A stretch of DNA of 64,000 nucleotides from Brachycybe producta (Eukaryota; Arthropoda; Diplopoda; Playtdesmida; Andrognathidae), in the NCBI GenBank assembly GCA_036925085.1, contig JAUPFP010000014.1, forward strand, positions 2,111,501 to 2,175,500. The letters run 5' to 3'. Each line of letters begins with the position of its first letter. Within the stretch, counting starts at the first letter, position 1. A model generated the notes under the pieces. That model had not been told where the DNA came from. It was given only the letters and a program-made list of their open reading frames with translations, and did not search any database. Of the stretch, positions 45,857-57,400 are shown piece after piece. A program made the translations under genes and the position numbers.

Positions 45857-47877
45857 TTAGGTAAATTTACACTTTGAAAAATCCATTTCTGGATGTTGCT
45901 TCATGAACTTTTCGAGAACGTCTTTCTTCTTCTGTTCCTCGGACGTCGGAAGTCCCATTTCCTTCTGTCGTTGATCGTACATCATTTTCTCGACCATTCC
46001 TCTCGTCTCACCATCCAGATCAGACAACTAAGAACACAAGAGCACGTATCAATTATTTCATTCTCTCCATATAGGTTCTTATTTGAAAACATATACCTTA
46101 GAAGGTTCTGGATTAACTTTCTTCGTATTGATCTCCGGATCCGTCATAACTAACCGATTCCACCATTCCATTTTGTTAACCTTTTCCATAGTTATAGATA
46201 TTGACTTCTTTCCATCGATTACCCAACATGATTCATCTGGTTTGATCTTATTTAGAAGCTCGCCATTAATAATTGGTTCTTCTCCTTTCAGTCCGACCTT
46301 CAGATGCTGATTAAAATTGAAAGAAAAATCGTTTAAGGACATTATTCAGAGAATTATTTCACACTAGATGAGTAAATGAATTTATATAAATAAAATTACA
46401 TGCCGATATTGTTGGAAATAAGCTTTTTATGGCAGTTGTACTTTTTTTTTAAAAAAAAAAACTGTAATAAACAGTTTATTTTGAAGATTTTGATATAAAA
46501 CAATGAAAATTATTACTATATCTTCGTTTACTCTTCTAGTTTCAAATAAATCTGAATATTCTTCAAGTGAAATCTTTTTCATGCCGTTAGGTTGTCGAAA
46601 AAACGATTTCTTATAACCTTTTGTTGAATATCGACGATGACGTCTTTCGATTTGAGTGGGAAGTTCACATTTATCGGAACTCTAAGCTCGATTTCGGCCA
46701 AAGACTGAGTCCACTTATAGTTCTGAAGGTCGCATCCGTTTCCTGCATTCGGTTTCAGTTTTCCTTTATCTTTTGGATCCTCCTCCTCGTCGTCTTCTTC
46801 CTTCACTTCTTCATTCTGTAATATGAAAGCTCGCGAATGAAAAAATGTCTTGATTTTGACTTTTTTTTGGCGAAATCAATGAAAACCTTTGATTCTTTTG
46901 CATCCGATTTGACTAAATCTTTCTTATCAAGCTTTTCTTGTAATTCTGCTGCTTCTTCGTCAGTAAGCTCCTTTATTTTTGGTTCATTGATATCTTCTTC
47001 TTCTACTTCCTTCTCTCTCCGTTCCGCTCGTTCTTTACGTCTTCGTTCAGCTTCCTCTCTTTCTTCAACCTTCTTTGCTTGATTCTGGATTGCGACTTCC
47101 TTGTATTTTTCAAATTTTTCCATAACCAACTATTAAAACGACCAAAATAGTTAGTTCATTTTATTTGAAACTTTTCGACAAAGTTCAGACGAAACAATGA
47201 CTTATGAAAGAATTTCAATATTTATTAGAAACTAGAAGGGTAGATATATTTCAAAATAAACTTTTTAAATTGTTTTTTGTTGATGAAAAACACTAATTCT
47301 TTCTAGGATAAAACGTCTTATTTTGAACGATACCATTTGGAAAATTATCTTTTCAACTTCGTTTACTCTTCTAGTTTTTAAATAAACGTTGAAATCCACT
47401 CGTAAGTTGCTTCTTAGCATTCATAATGATGCCGAGAACTAAGGAAAACCAGAAATGCGTTTTTCGATCAAAGAACTTGTCTAGAGACTAATTTTAGATG
47501 CTTATTATTTGACGTGTTGCCTCGAAATTCTAGCCTCTAACCAGCTTCAATGACGGACAAACGTATTTTTCTGGATGCCTCTTTATAACCTTTTGAGCTG
47601 ACCCTTGACCTCCTCCTGTGTAGAAATCGGTCTTACGAGCCAAAAAACTGAATATCGTGTTCAATAACTAGAAAATGAGCAGAAAAATCTCATTAGCATC
47701 AATTATTAACAACGGAAGCACGTGCACGAGCGACCACATGTTTTTCTTCCAAACAAGACGAGGAATAAACACGTGGTCGCCCTTCTCTTTATTGTTTACG
47801 TCTTGAACTCCGCCTTCGTGTTGCTGAGCCATTGCTAATAACATTCCATCGAATGCTTCTGGATCTCTGTCGGCCAT
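45857..47877 (-). CDS. NUDC: Nuclear migration protein NudC
   Basis: Six exons (47800-47877, 47563-47667, 46887-47129, 46618-46815, 46097-46306, 45857-46027) give 334 residues (human 331). NudC is a co-chaperone of HSP90 and a dynein/LIS1 pathway factor needed for nuclear migration, spindle function and cytokinesis. Domains in order: N-terminal [17 protein letters not shown] and [17 protein letters not shown]; a charged coiled coil ([20 protein letters not shown]); [11 protein letters not shown]; the acidic [20 protein letters not shown]; then the CS/p23-like domain from [16 protein letters not shown] through VIVDIQQK and [17 protein letters not shown] to [12 protein letters not shown] and [15 protein letters not shown]. 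The conserved tail [19 protein letters not shown] follows, ending HPEMDFSK. Introns 2 and 4 contain HP hairpins. Divergent from MDN1 across about 600 bp. Confidence 0.97.
46370..46560. repeat. HP hairpin in NUDC intron 4
   Basis: aataagctttttatggcag faces aacagtttattttgaagat, with tactcttctagtttcaaat at the right end. Confidence 0.62.
47215..47390. repeat. HP hairpin in NUDC intron 2
   Basis: gaaactagaagggtagata and atttcaaaataaacttttt at the left; cttattttgaacgatacc and tactcttctagtttttaaa at the right. Confidence 0.68.
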
Positions 47878-48483
47878 TCTTTTTATAATATGAATTAGTT
47901 CTAGCGAATTTTGAGACACTCGCGAAAAAAGGTCGATTTCTGTCAAAAATTACAACGATTGTAACCAAGGCAACGAAAAAAAAGTACGATGCAAGAAACA
48001 GGACTAGTACATGATAAATTACTAGAACTAGACACTAAACTCTACATTAGTTACACGTATTTGTGTTATGGTGGCGCAACAATCGTTTCTGTATCTGATA
48101 TCAAGCAAAAAGGTTGTAAATTGATTGCAGCGCTATCTAAACACAAACGTCTAACTACCAAAAATAAATCAGCTGATGTCAATGTTTCTCCTATTTTAGC
48201 TCATTTTGAATGATTTTTGTGATTGAAATAATTTTATAACAATATTTTATTCTAAATTTTTAAAACATATTGAATTTAGTACTGAATTTTGCTTATAAAG
48301 CAGTTTTTTAATTTAAAAAATTGTCAACGGCGTGCCTACGGCTTTTTTTTCTTCTTCGCGGCTAACAATAGCGACTTGGTAACTCTAAAATGTGTTTCTT
48401 TTTTCGTTTTTCTTGAAATAGACGCGTGGTTTTGACGGAATGTTAAACGCAATTTTCAACAATAAAATAAAAAGCAAGTAACA
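47878..48483. promoter_or_regulatory. Divergent promoter NUDC / MDN1
   Basis: 606 bp between the two start codons. GCGGCTA at 48358-48364 with a nearby TAGCGAC (48369). A 74-codon open frame (47989-48213) has no recognisable domain and I do not call it. Confidence 0.45.
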
Positions 48484-51400
48484 ATGGATCTTCAAAGCAC
48501 AGTAGAAGATTTTTTATCGAAATATCCACATTTTAATAAGAAATTACAACGGTTTATATGCGAAAAGGTACGAAGGAATCATTTTAATGTCATTACAAGT
48601 GTCGATTTCATTTGGCGGTATTTTTTAGCGTCACATGGTTTACAATTTAAAAGCCATATCTGAATTTTAAGCTTTAATAAAGTAAATAAAAGGAATTCAT
48701 TTTAAGACAAACTGTTAAAGTATTTTTAATCAATGCTGATATTTGTTTTGTAAGGTGATATTTAAATCTTTTTTTTTTCTTCGATAGTTTTCCGTTTTTT
48801 TATTTGTTCCGTGCCACCTTTTCATAAAATATGTGGCCATGTTTTGTTTTGTCCGCGAAATTCAACTTGTGGCCATGTGCTTCTGTTGTAATAATAGCGT
48901 TAAATATCACAGGCATCTGTAGACAGCTTCAGAATTTCTTTGGCTCCGCCCTTTTATTGGCGTCAGACCAAATATCACCCAATTAGAAATGATAGGGGCG
49001 GGGACATGTGGTGTCAGACCCAGTAACAAACCAATTAGAAAATGATGACGCTCATAAAAGGGCGGAGCCAAAGAAATTTTGAAGCTGACTACAGATGCCT
49101 CTTTAAATATCTTGCTGATGCGGGTTTTGGACAGGCAAGCGTAGCTAGCACTAGTTTTTCGTTTGCTCCGCCCTTTTTATGAGCGTCAGACCAAATATTG
49201 CCTGTGTTTTTGGTTGCGGAAAACAAATGCGTATTGCTCTATTTAAGATGGTTTATGTACAACGGATTTTCACAGGCAATTAAAAAACGGGATAAACAAC
49301 GTTGGCTCCGCCCTTTTTATGACGAACGCAACTTCTAATTGGTTGGTTATGTAGTCTGACGTCACATGCTCCGCGCTTTTCAACGTTGAACCACACAACA
49401 AAACAATTAGAAGTTGCCGGTCGTTATAAAAAGGGCGGAGCCAACGTTGTTTGTCCCGTTTTCTAATTGCCTGTGGATTTTTCAAACTCTGATTATTCTG
49501 TTATTCAGAAGAAAACTTAACAGAAACTAGAAAGAGTGTTTTAGAAACTAGAAGGGTAGCTAAATCACACTTATTTTATATTTTAGAATTGGACTTCTTC
49601 GGTTTGTGATCAAGTTTTGGAAGTTATTTCTGAATTGCTGATCTCATCTGACGGAATTTTACCAGTTTCAAACCATTTTGCGCCGATTTTACTGTGTTTA
49701 TTTAACATTTCGGCTAAAAATGTACGAAAGGGAAAGGAGTTTTCAATAGAAAGGCACGAAAAGTTGTGTTTATGTCTCTGTAAGCTTTCTCTCACTTGTT
49801 CGACAGCGTTGAGGTAACACTTTTTTAAGCTTAACTTTGTGTTCATTAAGGTTTTTAAGATTTTTTTTTGTTGTCGTTTTGCAAAGATTCGCTTTGGAAT
49901 ATTTTGAAACAAATCCATCGATTTTCGAGCGGTTTAAGAATTTATGCGGATCATCGAGATCGTCTCGGCAAAAGAAGTTAAAAAGGAACCATGAAAGTTC
50001 GGTTGTTCAATCGATTGACGTCGTTCGTTCTGCTTACGAGTTTCTTCGTTTGTCGCCGTCGTATTTTGCTACGACTTGGGATTGGACTTCAATTTTGGAA
50101 CAATTGCGAAGTTCAGACGAGCAAATCAAATGGTTAAAAGAAACAACTTGTTTTTTTTTTTCTGAAAATAATTTAATGTTAAATTTTTGAAGTTTGAAAA
50201 GTTCAATTAAAATTACATTGAATTTTTTTTAAAATTTAACTAAAGTTTCAAAGAAAAGTAACTGCATTTTAAAAGAAGTAAAGGAAACGAAGGAATTTGA
50301 ATTTCTTAAAAAAAAGTAACTGAAGGAAGTAATTTAAGTTACTTAAAATAAGTTTTTTTTTAAAATTGTGGTTACATTAAAAAAAAAGGAAAAAGTAACT
50401 TTTCACTCGTAATTTCTCAAGTGATTGTTAAAAATAAGCCATCGTTTCATCTTTTGAAGGTTTTCATGTCTTTGCTGCTCGATTTTATTCAATTTATCCG
50501 CAACTGAAACGGCCGAGTTCCTCTCCAAACATTTTGATTCGGAAAAGATCAAAGAACTCACGATAAAGTCAGTTTGACTTTTTTCTTACTTGTAATTCCT
50601 CAAATTTCCGAGTACAAAATGTCGTGTTTTGCAGGTTTGCCGATAGAGACAATGATTTTTCACCGTCAACGACAACAGGATTGAAGAAGATCGACTTCGA
50701 TGTCGGATCTAACGTCGCTTGTGTCTGCGGTGTTCTTCTTCCATGCTACAAACAAACGGTGTGTTTGTGTCGAAAGAGACATTCGAGATCTTTAACAAGT
50801 ACTAATTGTTTTTCGTTCACTTTTGTAGTCGAAGAAGGAAGGAACGATGGTTACGGTTCCATCGACTTGTCTTAATCTGTACAGCTTGGCTTTGGCCGTC
50901 AAGCGAGGACTTCCTGTTCTCTTGCAAGGGCCCATTGGTTGCGGAAAGACTTCGCTCGTTGAACACGTTGCAGCCGTAACCGGAAGATCGGAACAACCGC
51001 TTCTGCTTAAAGTACAACTCGGCGATCAGACCGATAGCAAAGTAACGACCATTTCTTCTTCCAAGTTAACTTTTTTAATACTAAAAGTAATCGGTTTTTG
51101 AAATTTTGTAGATGTTAATCGGGACTTATCAATGTACGGAGGTTCCCGGAGAATTTATTTGGCAACCGGGAGCATTACTTCAGGTTAGAATTTCGTTTAT
51201 TATCTTTTTTTTAATCTGTTATTTTAAATTGATTACTTCTCGTAGTTAACTTTATATTCCAATAGTAAATAACTAGGAATTGATTGCGTTTTTTTAAATT
51301 GAATTTAAAGTAACTGGTTGTCTATTGAATTAACTGGTTGTTTCTAAGAGTAAATTGTTGCATCTCAAGGCAATAAGTTGCTTTTTGAATCGACTGGTTG

Positions 51401-54400
51401 TGTCTATAAAGAATTATTATCTCTGGATTGATTAGATGTTTTTCTCAAGAGAAGTTGCCTTTGGAATTGACTGGTTGCTTCTGAGAGTAACTGATTGCAT
51501 CTATTAGTTGACTCGGGATTGATTAGATGTCTCTTACGAGATATAGTTGCCTTTGGAATTGACTGGTTGCTTCTGAGAGTAACTGATTGCATTTGTAAAG
51601 AATTAGTTGACTTGGGATTGATTAGATGTCTCTTACGAGAAATAATTGCCTTTGGAATTGACTGGTTGCTTCTGAGAGTAACTGATTGCATCTGTAAAGA
51701 ATTAGTTGACTCGGCATTATAGTTGCTTCTGAAATTGATTCATTTTCTTGTTTGTAGGCTGTTGAAAACGGTTATTGGATCCTATTAGAAGATATTGATT
51801 ATGCTCCGATGGATGTTGTTGCTACTTTGATTCCGTTACTTGAAACGAGATCGCTTACGGTTCCGGGACATGGTCGTACTGCAAAAGCCGCACCTGGATT
51901 TCAACTGTTTGCTACTCGACGGTTAGATTCTTTCAAATTTGATTGACGTTTGTCACTTGAAAAAAAATATCTTGTTTTATTGTTGTGGTTTTCAGTTTGA
52001 TAAGTGGAAGTAGCGGTTTTCATAAGAATCGATCGAGCAACGACAATCTGCTCGAAAAACTGTTTACAAAGATCTCCGTCGAGCCGTTAACGACTGTCGA
52101 ACTCGTGCAGGTCTTGAAGATGAAATGGCCGGCTCTCGAAGTCGCAATCGATCGTTTGATCGAGATTTATTTGCTCACAAGTTCGGGTCGTCACGACAAC
52201 AACGACATCGGTGTCGAAAGGATTCTTCCGACCGACGCTCGTCCGATTTCGACACGGTTAGAATCGGATGTCTCGTATTATTCGCTTCACTCTTAACGAT
52301 TCTCTTTTCTGCATTTTCAACAAAACTAACAGGGATCTGTTTAAATGGTGTCAGCGTGTCGTTGATAACTTTATTTCTTCGCCTGAATTGTCGGCCGTTC
52401 TCACATTTCAAGATGCTTTGGACTGTTTTTGTGCGAGTATTTCTAAATTGGAACTGAAAATGAAAGTGGCCGTAGAAATCGGTGCTCGTCTCAATGTCAC
52501 CAAGTCAAAAGTAATTATCATCTCATCCGTTTGTGGCGTTTAATGTTCCGTTCTTATGCTTTACTTGATTGTTTGGTTGGTTTTAGACAGAATATTTATG
52601 TACGAAATACAAGCCGAACGTTACGTCAACTAGGAAGAACATATCTGTCGGTCGCGCGACGATTCCCAAGATGGCGCGAGATGGAATATCAGTCAGGTTT
52701 GTCAGTTTTTGGTGTCTCTTACTTTTTTCTGTTACGAGCTGCAAGTAAAAACTTGAAAAATCTGTCATGGGAAGAAGAAATTGAGTGTATTTTAGAAACT
52801 AGAAGGGTAAATGATTTATGCAAACAAATTTTCATGTTGATATTTTTCAAAATAAACTTTTATAGACGTTTGAAAATAACCAATTTTGAAGGTCTTCAAC
52901 GTGAAAAACGATCTGAAATGTTCTTGAAATGATTTATTTTGTAGATTATATAGTGATTCATTTACTCTTTCTAGTTTTTAAACTACTTTCAGTAACATTG
53001 AAAGTAGTTTAAAAACTAGAAAGAGTAAATGAATCACTTAAAATGTAGAATAATCAAGATTTCGATTTCATTCGTCCTTTTTCATGCGCATATTATTTTG
53101 CGAATGTTATTCTTAAAACGTCTTAACGAGGAACCGATTTTTGCAGAAGTGCGAGATCGACGTTTGCATTTACGCGTCAATCGAGCGTTCTTCTTGAACA
53201 GATTGTCGTCGCGGTTTGTAATTACGAACCCGTTTTGTTGGTCGGTGAGACCGGTACCGGAAAAACGGCAACTGTTCAGTATTTGGCTAAAGAAACCGGT
53301 AATTGGAAATATCTCTGATGTGTTTCGTGGTTTTGTTTTTCCGAGAGAATTTCTCTAATCAAATTGGTTTCAGGTCACAAACTAATCGTTATGAATATGA
53401 ATCAACACAGTGACAGTGCGGATCTTTTGGGAGGGTATGTTTGGCTTTCATTTGTTTTTATCAATTTTTTAGTATTTTTTTTGTTTTTACAAAAAAATGT
53501 TGTTTGTTTACAAAAAAAAAGGTTTAAGCCGGTCGATTTGCGGTTGCTCGTGTTGCCGCTTAAAGAGGAATACGAAGATGTGTTTTGCCAGACATTTTCT
53601 CGTTCGCAGAATCTGCAATTTCTCGGACACATAAACGTTGGTGTCTCCGGCGATCTACCGAAAAGCCGTTTTGACAATATTTATTAATGAATCTTTCAAT
53701 TTAGACTTGTTACGAAAGAAGGCAATGGTCAGATCTTTTTAAACTCCTCGGCCACACGTACAACTCTGGTGTAAAACGTCTCGAAAGCTGTTAGTTTGCG
53801 TTATCCGTATTGCGCCGAAATGTGGCGTTTTTGATCACGACTTGTTTCTTTTTTCGTAGCTAACAGCCAAGACGATAAGTCGAAAGATTTGTTGCAACGT
53901 TGGCACGTAATTGCCGAGAAAATTGATGTTCTTCGCTCTCAGATAAGACGCTCGGAGAGCGCGTTGGCTTTCACTTTTGTCGAAGTACGTCTCTCGAAGT
54001 ATACTTGGAAGGAACTTTTTTCGTATTTGACAGTGTTTTTGTGTGTTTTTCAGGGAAGTTTGGTTCGTGCTGTACGCGAAGGACATTGGATCTTACTAGA
54101 TGAAGTGAATTTAGCTTCGGCCGAAACATTGGAATGTCTGAGTGGTTTACTCGAGAGTGCGAAAGGATCGGTGCTTCTCTTGGAGCGTGGGTGAGAGTTT
54201 TGTGGCGTAATCGTTACGAGTGTTTTGGAAGTTTTTGAAAACTAAATTTGGCTCTTTTTATGTTTCCCAGTGATGCGAAAACAGTTGAACGACATCCAGA
54301 TTTTCGACTGTTTGCTTGTATGAATCCAGCCACTGATGTCGGCAAGAAAGAGTTGCCTCCTGGACTTCGTAACAGGTTCTTTTGTTAGATTTTGATTGAG

Positions 54401-57400
54401 ACTTTAGAAATAGTTGAAAGTGTTTTAGAAACTAGAAGAGTAGTATCAGTCTCTTAAAAGTATTTTTCATGCTTGATATATTTTAAAATAAACTTTTTGT
54501 ATCCATTTACAAATGACCTCACTTTAAGCTGACGGTATTTTTTTAATTTTTATTGAGAAAAAGTTTATTTTGAAAGATATGAACATGAAAATATTAAGGG
54601 ATTCAGTTACCTTTCTATTTTCTAACAGACTTTCAATTTTTCTTCAGTGTTGCTTTTCTGAAATGCGGCAAAACGAACAGCTCGAAAATGAAAATTATTC
54701 AAACTGCTATAAAAAGTTTAATTTTTAAAATGTTTGTCGACAGGTTTACCGAGTTCTTCATGGAAGATTTAGAGGATAGCGCCGATCTTAGCATTTTAAC
54801 ACAACATTACTTAAAAAGCCTCTCACCGCCACCTGCTCAAGTCAATGGCATCGTCAATTTCTACCTGCAAGTTCGTAAGGAAGCATCAAAAACGTTAACA
54901 GACGGAACTGGACGTAAACCTCATTACAGGTTAATTTCGTCTTAATTTAACGTTAATTCGAACCTCAAAAGTTTTTTTTTTGTTTAGTTTGCGGACTTTA
55001 TGTAGAGCTTTGAGTTACGCTGCCGAGAATCCGTGTCGTGGTACACAAAGGTCACTTTACGAAGCGTTTTGCATGAGTTTCTTGACTCAGCTGGATCGTA
55101 ATTCCCATCCGATCGTAGAAAACCTCGTTATAAAGTGTCTTTTGCCAGAACAGAGTTTTAAGGGAATTCTTAAGCAACCGTTACCCGAACCTACGAATGG
55201 AGAACACGTTAACTTCGAAGGTTTCTGGATTCCGAAAGGAACGAAGAATTTATCTGTGTCAGATACTTACATTATGACACCGTCAGTTCGACGGAATCTT
55301 CTCGATCTTGCGCGTGTTGTTTCTGCAGGACGTCATCCAGTACTTCTTCAAGGTGACACGTCGGTCGGTAAGACGAGTCTCGTGAAGTGGTTGGCAGATG
55401 CTTCTGGTCATCATTGCGTTCGCGTCAACAATCACGAACACACTGATCTTCAGGAGTACGTTGGATCGTACATTGCCGATCAGTCTGGAAAGTTGGTGTT
55501 TAAGGTTAGACCTGTTTTCTTTGTGTTTTATCGGTCGTTTTTGTTGCTTACGATGCAGAAAGCAAATTACGAAAGTTTATGATTTTATTAGAAAGCTAGA
55601 AGAGCAAAAAAAGCTGCAAAAACAATTTTATTTAACTGAACGCTTTTTTGTTTTCAGGAAGGTGTTTTGGTTAACGCAATGCGTCAAGGACATTGGATCA
55701 TCTTAGACGAATTAAATCTTGCACCTACCGATGTTCTAGAGGCTCTGAATCGTGTCTTAGACGATAACCGCGAACTTTTCATCACCGAAACGCAAGAAAC
55801 GGTTAAAGCACATCCAAAATTTCAGCTTTTTGCTACTCAGAATCCACCGGGACACTACGGAGGACGTAAAGTGTTATCGAGGGCGTTTCGAAACCGTTTT
55901 ATCGAACTACACTTCGATCAGATACCTGCGAAAGAACTTCAAACGATTCTGCATCGACGTTGTTCGCTTCCGCTTTCGTACTGTTCGAAACTCGTCGCCG
56001 TGTTGACCGAACTGCAGACGAGAAGGAGCGGCTCCGGAATTTTTGCTGGAAAACAGGGTTTTATAACGTTGCGAGATTTGTTTCGTTGGGCGGAACGATA
56101 TCGTTTGGCATCGCAGCAGATCGTGAAATTCTACGATTGGGATCAACATCTGGCCGATGAAGGTTATTTGTTAGTAGCCGGAAGAGTACGGAAGCGAGAC
56201 GAAGAAGAAGTCGTTCTCGAAGTTCTGAAGAAGCATTTCAAGAGAACCGTCGATCCTCAACGTTTGTTCGCCGCCACTGTCGAAGATGCGTCTCCGACGA
56301 CGGCCGAAGTAATACGTAAACTCGTCTGCATTGCGGATCTTCCGAACGGATACAAACATCTTGTTTGGACGTTCAGTATGAGACGTTTGGCCGTTTTGCT
56401 CGGACAAGGACTTCGTTTCGACGAGCCAATATTGATGGTCGGTGATACGGGATGCGGAAAAACGACCATGTGCCAATTGTTCGCAGCTCTTTCTAGTTTG
56501 AACCTTCATTATGTCAACTGTCATTTACATTCGGAAGGAGCTGACTTTTTGGGTGGTTTGAGGCCGGTTCGTAACAGAGAAGAGGTTGAAAACGACGAAC
56601 GTTTGTTTGAATGGGTCGATGGTCCGCTTGTTACGTCGATGAAAGAAGGATCCGTCTTTTTGGCCGACGAAATATCGTTGGCGGACGATTCTGTCTTGGA
56701 AAGACTCAACAGTGTTTTGGAACCGGAACGAACGTTGCTGTTGGCCGAAAAGGGAGCTGATCCTGATGACGGCGACGTTGAAATTGTTGCCGAAAAAGAG
56801 TTTCGCTTTGTCGCTACGATGAATCCGGGTGGAGACTACGGAAAGAAAGAGGTGTTGCTCATTGTGTTTTTTGTTTTGATTTTCTTATTAAGGCGTGGTT
56901 TAAATGCAAAAGTGCAAAGTGATTTAAAAACTAGAAGAGTAGCTAAATTATATAACTCCTCTAGTTGCTTTTTGAAACGCCAAATAACCAAAGTTTGAAT
57001 ATCTTCCTAAACCATCTTAAATGATTTATTTACTCTTCTAGTTTCTAAAACACTTTCAATTTCTTTATTTTTAGCTTTCTCCTGCACTTCGTAATCGGTT
57101 CACCGAGATTTGGTGTCCAAATAGTAACAGTCGAGAGGATCTGTTGCATATCATAGAACATAACTTGTCACAAGGGCTTGGTCTTTGTAACACCGAAGAC
57201 GGCACGAGTGGAATCGGACACGCGATGCTCGACTTCTTGGAGTGGTTCACCTCGAATCCACTTGTGAACAAGTAAAGGAAAAAAAGTTATTATTCAACGA
57301 GGATTGAATGAATCTTTAATGGTTTTTTTTTTATTCTTAAATTGTTAAGAGTTGTTGTGAGCGTTCGTGATATTTTAGCTTGGGTCAATTTTATCAACGC

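Noticed and set aside
47989..48213. 74-codon open frame between NUDC and MDN1
   Set aside because: No recognised domain, and it lies in the divergent promoter. It could be chance; kept only as a possibility.
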